Assembly: GCA_007922305.1 (NCBI GenBank)
Contig: ML677364.1
Coordinates: 16,266,260 to 16,330,259, forward strand
Length of the DNA stretch: 64,000 nucleotides
Direction of reading: 5' to 3'
From: Dermatemys mawii
Taxonomy: Eukaryota; Chordata; Testudines; Dermatemydidae
Each line of letters begins with the position of its first letter. Position 1 is the first letter of the stretch. Below the pieces are notes generated by a model. The model made no database searches, was not told where the DNA came from, and worked only from the letters and a program-made list of their open reading frames with translations. The position numbers and the translations under genes are program-made. Below are positions 55,143-64,000 of the stretch, piece by piece.

Positions 55143-55673
55143 CAGGGCCAGCCCTAGATCAAATGACGCCCCAGGCAAGGAGCATCTCCGGCACCCTCCA
55201 CCCATTTGTTTCAAATATCTTATTTTATATTGTATTTGTAGCCCATTTCGTGACTGTGAGGCCTGATTTGCATGCATGATTTATCCACAATTACACAATA
55301 AAACAAGTTACACAGTATCTCAGCTGAGCTCTTATTGCTCTTACTTTGTTCTTGTATCTCAGTGATTGACTGAATGGCAATGCCCCACCCCTTATATACC
55401 TTTGAGGGCATGGCTGATGACATTCTAGGAAGATGAAGGAAAATGTTCTCAGAAAGTCTGGAAGGTTCCACGAGATTCTACAGAAGTCCAGAACATCTAG
55501 GAGGATAGTGAAAAATGAATCCATGTATGGCATGCCTGAAACATTTTACTTCAAACATTCTATTTTCCCTTTTGTCACCAACAACAAAAAACAGCACCCT
55601 GAGTCCGGTGCCCTCCCCAAGCCCAGCACCCCAGGATAGTCACCTGGGTTGCCTGCCCCTAAATCCGTCCCTG
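55143..55673. mobile_element. hAT-like MITE, 531 bp
   Basis: Ends CAGGGCCAGCCCTAGATC and CCCCTAAATCCGTCCCTG are imperfect inverted repeats of a CAGGGCCGGCTCTAG-type family known from turtles. The interior is AT-rich and unlike the ends (55200-55560), so an unrelated insertion may lie inside. The 8-bp duplication is not clear (4 of 8). Confidence 0.6.
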
Positions 55674-56199
55674 TGGACTAGGACCTTGACCCAGTTTTCG
55701 CTCAGCTACATTTGGAGTTGGTTTGCACACTTGGGACACTAACCGCAAGCAGACCTTGAATCAAGTGGCAGGAGCAAAAAGGGGAAGATGACTGGACCCC
55801 CACCTGATTTTATATACCCATATGGGAGCCTCCTACAACCTAGCCCATAGCATGACTCTATTTGTTTTTTTTCCCCCCTACCTCTCTATTCCTTCTCTTG
55901 TCCATTTTTTCTTCTTTATTTACTCATGGACTCTCATAAGCAGGATATAACCCCCCTAATGTTTGTCTTCAAGTCCATCTCTCAAACCCACAACACTTCA
56001 TTAGTTTCAAGAATAGGCGAGGCAAATTTGTGCATTCTCATTGTAACTTGTGCACACTGTGAAAAGAACAACAAATTATAAAGTCAGAATCACTGGAATT
56101 AAATTTCTAGGGAATTAGCAGCTGAAGTTCATGATACACATCATTGTAAAATTAAATTTCTCTATATTTTTAATAAGGGCTCTTTGACTGAACTACATA

Positions 56200-56440
56200 A
56201 CTCATGATATACCATAGCAGTTCAGCTAGAGGGGAGACAGTGATGCATTATGGGAAATATAGTCCAGTCAGGTGCATAATGTCAAATTGAATGAGAGCCT
56301 GAGGTACTCAAACAACAACCCAGTGAAGCACCACAGCAGCCATTGTAGACACAGTTTAATATCAAAAATTTGATTTTGCAGAAACTTCATTTTCCTTAGA
56401 AAAAATGTTTTGATGGAAAATTCCCAGCCACACTGTATTT
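56200..56440 (-). repeat. Old AT-rich repeat, reverse copy of 3880 family
   Basis: GATGCATTATGGGAAATATAG and TGATGGAAAATTCCCAGCC are reverse counterparts of the CATGGAAATTGTAGTTTG and GGCTGGTTGAAAATTTTCC segments at 3880-4150. Confidence 0.4.
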
Positions 56441-56635
56441 AACCTATAGCCTCAATGTCATGAGGTATTATTAATCTCCCTACAGCTGAGAGACACAAAT
56501 AAATAGTCAGTTATCTATTTCATAGATCTGCTACAGTTTGATTATTAATTAATGCAAATACACCCACCTTTATTGTTATCTTGTCCCTCACCTCACCTCC
56601 ATATATCTGCTTATCCACCTGTTCTGTTTTGTCAT

Positions 56636-56768
56636 AATCCTAGACTGAGTCCTCTGGGGCAGAGAAACAACATTTTGATTACATGTTAGTAAACTGCCCC
56701 GCACAATGGGGCCTTGATCCTTTATTGAGGCCTCTGGGTGTTACTATAGTATAAAGAATAATGATAAT
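56636..56768 (+). repeat. SINE tail (MIR-type long tail)
   Basis: AGACTGAGTCCTCTGGGGCA, CCCCGCACAATGGGGCCTTG and GAGGCCTCTGGGTGTTACTA lead to an AATAATGATAATAA end, the long-tail module seen at 25095 and 49614. Confidence 0.65.
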
Positions 56769-57051
56769 AAGCTCAATCAGTAGAACTCACTATTTGTTTA
56801 GAGCACTCGGCAAATATTTTCCCACAAATATCCACTCACATTTTTGAATAAATTTGCTTTTTCTTTTACATCCATATCCCTTTGTGTTAATTTTGCAGAG
56901 CTATTCTAGCAAGGGAGTTTACCAGAAGTAATTATCACAGAAACAGAGAACTGTACATGTTCAGGGCAGAATATTAGTGGATTCTGAATCTGAAAAATAT
57001 AAGATTTCAAACCTGAAACCGGTTTCAAAGGATTTGATCCTCTTTTCACTT

Positions 57052-57353
57052 GGCATACATCTCCACTGCAGCTGGGAAGTGTAATTCCCAGCACCGGTAC
57101 ACAGACTCGTGCTAGTTTGGCTTGAGCTAGTGTGCTAAATATAGCAGCATGAGCATTGTACCTCAGGCGGCGTCAGGTCAAGTTAATGACCTGAGCTCAG
57201 ACCAAGGGGTTCAGGTGGGCTTGCACTCTGGCAGCTAGTCTGTGCTGCAGTCTCCATGCTGCTATTTTTAGTGCACATAGCTGAAGCAGAGATAGCATGA
57301 GCCTGTTGGCCTGGGCTGGAAATCACTCTCCCAGCCTCAGTGGAGACATACTC
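57052..57353. mobile_element. Harbinger-like palindromic MITE, 302 bp
   Basis: The ends GGCATACATCTCCACTGCAG and CAGTGGAGACATACTC are inverted. The next blocks are inverted too: CTGGGAAGTGTAATTCCCAG against GGCTGGAAATCACTCTCCC, then GAGCTAGTGTGCTAAATATAG against CTATTTTTAGTGCACATAGC, so the whole element is an imperfect palindrome. The right flank is TTA and the left flank TTG, so the 3-bp duplication is not exact. Confidence 0.75.
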
Positions 57354-57356
57354 TTA

Positions 57357-57985
57357 ATGCTACATCATTGTAAAGCAGGAATAATTGCACTGTAGTCAAT
57401 AATTAGACCAACGTTCATCCAGGATTAGTGAAGCCTTAAGAGTTACCTTTTACAGTCTTGAAACATACTGTACATGACACGTGAGCCCAATCAGAAGGGC
57501 TTGAATTTCAAATGTTGAAAATGTGCAGTGAACTGCAGCTCATGAACAAGCTTCAGGCCAGGAACCATTTGCAGAAATTGTTGGATAAGTAATGTGAAAT
57601 AATGAATACATTCAAGAAAATTGCTATGTGTTCAAGAACAATTTGCAAACAGAAAAAGAAGCAAAATTGGTTATTTGTCATGAATTACTTAATCCAGCTG
57701 TAATCTGCTGGAGGGGCAGCTTCTCTGGCAGGCTGGTCATGAGTAAGCAACGTGCATTGTACTTCGGAAACCTGCAAGTTATCTAAACACTTGAGGCAGT
57801 TTATTCTTCTTTGTCATTCTGGAGTCCCTATACGCATTCACCTCACATCACAGGTTTAGGGAGAGGGGTTAAGGATTGCAGCAAAATGAAGCAAAGAGCA
57901 ATTCTGTATGGTGATTTTTGTAAATAACCGAGAACTGTAAATGTACGCATCACTCTGTCTGGAGCGGCTCACAACCATGAGTGCC
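57357..57985. other. Unassigned sequence
   Basis: No gene or recognisable repeat was seen. Confidence 0.3.
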
Positions 57986-57989
57986 AACC

Positions 57990-58980
57990 ATGGAGCAGAT
58001 TGTCAAAAAGCAGGGCAGACTCCCCAACCTGGTGGTGTGTTCTATAATTAGATTTCACCAACCCAGTAACAAATGTCAACTCCTGAAGCACTATGACCAT
58101 CTTACCAGGGAGTCACCAAAAGTCCCCTGGGACACTCCAGTCTATCTTGCCACTCACCCCAGCTGGACTTAGTGATGAATGGTCACTTATTCCAAAGACC
58201 AGTCACTTACCCCAGGTCAATTTGTACCTTAGAACTCACACCAAAGACAATACTTGTAGTCAATCCTGTAATAAATTGATGAAAGGTTTATTAACTAGGA
58301 AAAAGAAATGAGAGTATTATTTACAGGTTAAAGCAGGCAACATATATTACAAAGGAGTTAGTCTAGGGTTCCAAAAGGCGACTGAGTAGTAGTAATCTGT
58401 CAGCACTGAACGTCTTTTATAGCTAACCTAAATTGATGCTGGGGACCTCGACTGTGGCTTCCTAGCTCCAGCCATGTGAGAGTCCAAACAGCAAGGAGAT
58501 GAAGAATTTTCACGTCATCTATCTTTATTGCCTTCTTCCACAATCCATGCTAATTGATGAGCTTCCTTGCACATAGCACCTTTAAGAGTGTGAGAGGGGC
58601 CATTAGCCCAATTCTTGTATCCTGATGTTTCACAGTGGCCCACAATTTTGTATCCTGGTGTTTGACAGCCCTCCTTGCTGGGTGGAGGAACCGCTTCTCC
58701 TGCCTGGGTTCACAAGTTCAGAGCAGGCATTTTCACAGCTATACAGCAAAACTTATATTACCTTATAGCAAGGGATACAGACATTACAAGTAGGAGTAAT
58801 GCATGCAGCAACTTATATTCATTTTAATGAGTCTAAACACATCCTTACAAGTGTAATCCCTGTCTTGAACTAACATACAGGTGAGCTGGTCTGGTTTCTA
58901 GCTATGAATGCGTCAGTGCTTAGCTGACATCTTCACAAGAGATGGCACCTGATCGAGGAGAGTCACAGTACATAACACCT
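57990..58980. repeat. Long interspersed repeat, unidentified family
   Basis: ATTGATGAAAGGTTTATTAAC, AGGTTAAAGCAGGCAACATA, TAGGGTTCCAAAAGGCGACT, GAGGGGCCATTAGCCCAATT, GGTGGAGGAACCGCTTCTCC and GTGCTTAGCTGACATCTTCA occur in an order I recall from a common turtle repeat of LTR-retrotransposon origin. No ends, duplication or coding domain could be read, so the class is uncertain. Confidence 0.4.
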
Positions 58981-60390
58981 AAGCAAAAACAACAAGACCA
59001 GACAAAAGAAGGGTGCTCACTGAACCAAGGGAGAATTCTGTAAAAAGGCTAACATATTTCCCATCAATCTGTGTGTGAACGCTGTATATTTTACTGAACA
59101 CATTTCAGGTAATCACTATGAATTCAGTAATGTAGGCCTCGTTTGTGTGTTTTGCTCTTGGAGGAGCACATTGGAAAATCCTCTTGGTTTTAGGTAACAA
59201 ACCAGGCAGGAGTAGATAATTAGTTGTATCAGTGCTTGTTTAAATATAAGCCATTCTCAAAAATCCATCCATGAGCCTCATGAATGTAACATCTAGATGA
59301 CCTTTTACTGTGTTTCAGATCCCATTATTTTATCCTACTTAGCCCATACACCAGGTTTTAAAATGAATGCAATAATATCATTTACTCAAATAGCCATGCC
59401 ACAAGTAGAGGAAAAAGCCATTGAGTTAGATTAAGAAGGAGACAGTTTTTAGGATGTCTGTGTTAGTTCAGTATATTACATTTAAAAATACACAAAATTA
59501 AGACCATTGTGGCTGCTTTTTCTCTAGTTAGTTGTCCAATAGGCTATTTATTTTGGAAAACAGTGATTGAATACCGGCTGCCAGGTAATAAGCTTTCTCT
59601 AGTCTGTTATAGAAATTAAATTATTAGCAATCAATGTAGCTCCTGGTAGCCATGCATTATGTGTACAACACACTAGCTGTCCTTTAAATCAAGATGTATC
59701 TTTTAATCAGAAGTATCTTCTATCCATAAAGACTTCAGAATTGGTTCAAGTCCAAACTGGTTTAGAAACAAAAACAAAGCTCAGCCCATTCCAAGGTTGT
59801 GTTAATGTCTCTCCTACAGGCATTTATTATTATTGTTTTATATTTGTATTGCAATGGTATATCTACGCATGCTGCAGCCACACCTCTGGTTGCACTATAG
59901 AATCACCCTCAGAATACATTTGCATCTCACTGCAAACTTAATTTGTGATGTAGTAGAATCCCTATGGCAAGCAAAACACCAAGGAATCAAAAACTTCACG
60001 CAGCAGGCGCTGTCCTATTTTCTATGGCATTCTTTTGTGAAGAAACTATGTGTCTGTAACTCAGTAGAGTGTCATTTTCAGGGCTGAAAAATTGAGACTA
60101 ATTCTGGAATGTTCAAAAGCCTCTGCGGGCATAGGTGGGTCTTGAACTGGCCAGCTGGTGCTCACTGCATAGTTGATTGCTGAAGGGATTGTCCAAACAG
60201 GTGGTACAGCTCAGCCAAGTCCCCTGCGTACTCTTGGGGCTGACTGCTGCAATAAGGTGGGTCAGGGATATGGTAGGGACTGGCCAGTCAACCTGGATTT
60301 TCAAAAGCCCCTACATATTCAGCTAGGTGCATCTGGCTGAGTCATGTCAGTGACACAGCTACCTCAGGAAGCTTAAATTTAGCCACCTAG
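58981..60390. other. 1.4 kb unassigned sequence
   Basis: No gene is seen. The short ORFs (84 codons at 59833 and 63 codons at 60113, opposite strand) have no motif. Confidence 0.35.
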
Positions 60391-60442
60391 GGAGTGGCCA
60401 TTCACTGGATGCACTGCACAGTGTACATCCAGTGACCACTCC
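60391..60442. repeat. Inverted repeat (hairpin), 52 bp
   Basis: The arms GGAGTGGCCATTCACTGGAT and ATCCAGTGACCACTCC pair around GCACTGCACAGTGTAC, which is itself palindromic. It could be the centre of an old palindromic MITE, because TGGATTTTCAAAAGCCCC lies about 90 bp upstream (60293). Confidence 0.65.
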
Positions 60443-62684
60443 TGACTAAATAAAAAGCTTCCAAACACACATGACAGTGTGTGTTAGAGAGAACCAGAGA
60501 GAGTGAAAGAGCAATGGAGACCATCAGTGAGAGAAAAAGAGAGAGCTAACATTTGCTAGAGACCTTTGGGGTTAAGGCAGGGCTGGAGGATGATGGTAGG
60601 ACAGGGAGGGATGGGATGGGATGGGGCCAAAAGTACAATGCTTTTAATTTTGCTACATAGGACGGGGCTACATCTTCTTCTGGCTGCAGCACAACACCCA
60701 GACATGCTACACTGGTATGACTGGAGGCAAGTGAGGAAAAGGAGTCTGGCTTTGCCTCAGAGAGGGGAGATTATGTGTGGATTAGAGGCAGGATAGCTGT
60801 ATGCAGTCATGCCTGGTAGCTCTTATGCCTGCTTATTAGAAATCATCCTGGAACATGCCTGCTGAATGTTTAGGGGGAGTAGGGGGTTGACCCAGAGGTA
60901 AGATGGAATAGCTTTGGTACAATGTAAGGGTGCTTCCTGCCGCTTCACCCTGATGTATTTGCTAAGACAGTGAGTGCAGTGTTTTTTCAGCTTTGGTTTC
61001 TGACATCTGCTATTCTCTGCAGTAATAAGAGCTCCATTTTGTATGACTTGCTGTCAGCTATTTATGGAGCCCTGCTACGTCCCACACATAGTCCACTGGC
61101 TATATCAAACACTCTTCCCCATCTGTATGCACTGTCCCCAGACATAGGTTTTACAGTCCTTTTTTACTGTCATAGAGCATATACATGTATAACAGCTATT
61201 TTTGATATCTTGCATCATTACTGGATTGCTTCCAATAACCCCAGGGTCACCACATGGCCAAGCATGGCTTCTTCCGGAATGCTAGGAGCCCTGAGCAGTA
61301 GAGGAATACTCTGATGTATGCAAACAAGTGGCCATAGAAATGACTGCATACAATAACCTGACAATCTTTGCTACCCTCTGAAAATCCCAAAGCCTGGGTG
61401 TTATGCTGGAGCCAGAGCACCAAGAAAGCGTGAATGACTAGAGAGGCAACAAAATTCTCAAACGTCTAGTACCACCATTCCTCATCTTTGAAAATGCTTC
61501 TAATTTCTAAAGCAGCCAAGAGAGTGCCTGAGTTTCCTGCTGCATACCCCAGATGCCTCCTTTGAAAATCCCCCTGCATGACATTTACTTTAATAGGTCT
61601 AATTATAAGGAAATGCACTTTTTCAATCAGTACCAAAGAACTAGTAGGTTTTCTTCTTTAACATGCCAACCAGCTGTTTTGAAAGGTACATCTCTAATCT
61701 CTTTCCTTCCACATGTTCAAACAGATGAAAGTAATTTTGTACTCAACTGTCTATAAGTAATTAGACTGGGATGTAAAAGAGTCTTTATGTATCAGTTCAA
61801 AAAGAGCTACACTCTTAGCATACAGAATAATTATAAGCAATCTTCTTCATCTGTCAGGTATACCTTATGCATTTTACATGAGTCCCCATTATTAACATAA
61901 CCTGACTATCAAAGCTCCATTGAATCTTGTGTCTTCTTTTTCATGTAACTGACTGAAATTCCCCTGAAATATAATAATTTGAAAACAGCAATGCCAATGA
62001 TTTATTTCAGCTGTAATCTGTAATTTTTTTCTTGTCCTCATTGTTTTCCTGTTAAAGACCTAAACCAGTGGGGCTCCAATATACACAAACAAGTGTTCTG
62101 CTTTTGCTACAAGAAGGATATTAATATTCAGTAAGGATCCTAGAATACTGCCTTTTGTCAGATTGCCAAGCTAAATTCCCTAAATCCTATTAATTAGGAG
62201 GTCACAAAAAGAATATTTATTGGGAAACAAAAGTGAGTACCCTAAAGATATATTAAGTCAGAGTTAGAAAGTTACTGAGAACTATAAAATGGGGGTGGGG
62301 TTTGGGACCTTGCATGGGAATGCAGCATTTGTCTACTGAGTCATCCTGATATCAGGTGCTTGAACACTGCATAACTGTGCAGGATAATTACTGCTGAGTC
62401 AAAGAGGCAGGTGCAGCTTTTTAACTCCAACCTGGCTATAAAAGGGGTTGGATTACCTCTTGCAAGAGTGGTGGGAATTTGGGGGATGGGAAGGAATCTA
62501 CTTATAAAGAGAGAGTACTAAGCAATGCGGTTCCAGCTCTGGGAGTTGCACCCTGTGTAGATAAGGGCAAAATTGAGCTTCATGTGCTCAGGTATGTTTC
62601 TTGTATGATGGATCCACATGGCAGGGAGAATGTTAAATTAGACTAGGTACAACCTCAGATTAGGCCCCTAATGCCATATTTAAG
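60443..62684. other. 2.2 kb unassigned sequence
   Basis: A short (GGGAT)n run lies at about 60607-60626. The 114-codon plus-strand frame at 60970-61314 has no recognisable domain and no supporting signals. No gene is called. Confidence 0.35.
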
Positions 62685-62928
62685 CACCTGGTGGTCCAGT
62701 GCTAGGACACTAGCCTAAGTCCTAGGAAAAGTGGATTCAAGTGCCTGTTCTGACATACCTCCCTGTGTGACTTGGTTGGGATAGTCACAACTAGTCAGTC
62801 TGTGCCTCTGTTCCCTGCCTGTAAAATAAGGACCATAGCACTTATTTATTTTGCAGGGGTGTTGTGTAGATCAACACATTAAAGATTGTGAGACATTCTG
62901 ATGCTATGGTAACTGAGGTCTTGGCCAG
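62685..62928 (+). repeat. MIR-type SINE, near full length
   Basis: The tRNA-like head (GTGGTCCAGTGCTAGGACAC, AGTCCTAGGAAAAGTGGATT), core (CTCTGTTCCCTGCCTGTAAA) and tail start (GGGTGTTGTGTAGATCAACA, GATGCTATGGTAACTG) are all present in order. It is the best plus-strand MIR in the window. Confidence 0.88.
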
Positions 62929-63369
62929 AATAAGCGACCAGATTTTAAGCAGTACTGAGCCCTCCCAACTTCTTTGAAGTCAGATGGGGATTTAGATCCT
63001 GGAGGTACAAAGCGGATGTTTATGGGAGATAGGAACCAGACTTTGGTTATTGTCACAGTGAATGTGGAGCTGTCACTCAATAGAAGATTCCCTAAGGAAC
63101 ACTAGAGAAGTGTGAGTTACTAATCCAAAAATAAGTAGTGATATTACTGAACAGCGCCATTGTGCAGTCTGTCCCATAGGCTTCCTCGTTCTCCACTGTA
63201 TTAACTGTTAAAGACTTAGAGGCGATAAGAGCTAAAAGAGCTCACACAGGGGTCCTGAGTGGTTCTGAGGCTTCCCAAAATTACCCGTATCCTCACCTGA
63301 CAGATTGTTTTGCATACCCTGAAATTAGATAAAAAAAGGTTTATCCTGCTGGGTTCTCTAAAGTGTGGC

Positions 63370-63384
63370 GGGGGGGGGGGGGGG
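63370..63384. repeat. 15-base G run
   Basis: An uninterrupted G homopolymer follows GTGTGGC and precedes CGGCGTG. Its length is likely to vary between alleles and may be a sequencing problem. Confidence 0.95.
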
Positions 63385-63499
63385 CGGCGTGAATAATATT
63401 GAAAAAAAAAGGCAGCTAACCTTTGGGGTTGCTCTTTGCTTCAGTGCAGAAGATTCAGCTTGGATTTGTAATTCCCTAGAGAGAGGTATGGCCTGAGGC

Positions 63500-63700
63500 T
63501 GCCATTAGAATTAAAGACCTTGTGCTTTATTGGTATAGCATCATTGGTGGGTATGGCACTTTACAGATAAGTATGAACCCAAAGTCCCTGCCCTGAAGAG
63601 CATACAGGCTAAGTATTATGCTAAGTATTATGCCCTGAAGAGCATACAGGCTAAGTATTATGCATACAGGACAAGAAGACAACCTCAAAAGCTTGGTGCA
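63500..63700 (-). repeat. SINE tail with 42-bp tandem duplication
   Basis: CACTTTACAGATAAGTATGA and CCTGCCCTGAAGAGCATACA are the reversed MIR-type tail. A 42-bp unit beginning GCCCTGAAGAGCATACAGGC (63590-63631) is repeated in part at 63632-63663 with no difference. Confidence 0.75.
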
Positions 63701-64000
63701 CTGTGTGTTAGTTACAAGGTTTCTGCCTGGGTCACACTAGGGAATTGTGACATTTTTATGAGAACTGGTCCAATGCACCATAGTGAGATATCAAGTCTAT
63801 GGGCTCCACTGTGGTGATGGCATTTCAATGAAAAACCATTATTGTGTCAAAACATTGCCATATTGCAGCAAGATGTAAATGGGTATTTATATGACCTCCA
63901 TCTCAATAGAAACTGAGTGCATCTCAAGTACTTATGCATAGAAATATCCATCAGCCTGATTTACTGATATGCTCCAGCTACCTTATACCGCTGTCAGGGA
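63701..64000. other. Unassigned sequence to window end
   Basis: No gene or recognisable repeat was seen. Confidence 0.3.

Noticed and set aside
60970..61314. 114-codon plus-strand ORF
   Set aside because: No domain or signal was recognised and no splice or promoter context; insufficient for a gene call.
1..64000. tRNA genes, tRNA-derived turtle SINEs with intact A/B boxes, rRNA, CRISPR arrays and bacterial-type operons
   Set aside because: None was seen. The tRNA-like heads present belong to decayed MIR copies, and the repeats are transposon ends or microsatellites with no regularly spaced array.

Overview
This window looks like non-coding vertebrate nuclear DNA, most probably from a turtle. 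I base that on interspersed-repeat families recognised from memory: CR1 LINE 3' ends with ATTCTATG or ATGTTCTT tails, MIR-type SINEs, a Penelope-like element, hAT and Harbinger-like MITEs, and LTRs. A crocodilian is a less likely alternative. No host protein-coding exon, tRNA, rRNA or CRISPR could be supported. The only convincing protein homology lies in retroelement remnants: CR1 reverse transcriptase C-termini, a Ty3/gypsy gag fragment, and the GIY-YIG endonuclease of a Penelope-like element.

Layout. 0-6 kb: a CR1 3' end, a (GT)n tract with a MIR core, an old AT-rich repeat and a 1.16 kb LTR-like element with a 5-bp duplication. 6-13 kb: a MIR split by a small MITE; a second LTR-like element carrying a hAT MITE and a three-hairpin Harbinger-like MITE; a CR1 with a 286-codon open frame; and a gypsy LTR, leader and broken gag on the minus strand. 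13-18 kb: mostly featureless AT-rich sequence, then a Penelope-like element with about 360-bp inverted arms and a 12-bp target duplication. 18.8-21.3 kb: a four-level nest (a MIR split by a CR1, split by another CR1, split by a hAT MITE). 22-32 kb: more MITEs, CR1 tails and two short Penelope termini with 11- and 14-bp duplications. 33-35 kb: three hAT MITEs in 2 kb, one with a G-rich core that could form G-quadruplexes. 37.5-38.6 kb: a solo LTR with a duplicated ATATAT, a 122-bp MITE and a CR1 tail. 39-48 kb: sparse old repeats, microsatellites, a perfect 37-bp tandem duplication and two copies of a C-rich repeat. 48-58 kb: an old LTR-like repeat hit by a MITE, further Harbinger-like and hAT MITEs. 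58-64 kb: an unidentified long repeat, a hairpin, a MIR, a 42-bp tandem duplication and a 15-G run.

The genes do not work together as a pathway. The window is best read as layered transposon insertions in an intergenic or intronic region. The most informative parts are the Penelope-like insertions, whose duplications, inverted arms and terminal flap can be read directly, and the nests that give relative insertion order. Family names come from memory of repeat consensus sequences and were not checked by a database search. Boundaries marked by target-site duplications are the most secure; other boundaries may be off by tens of bases.
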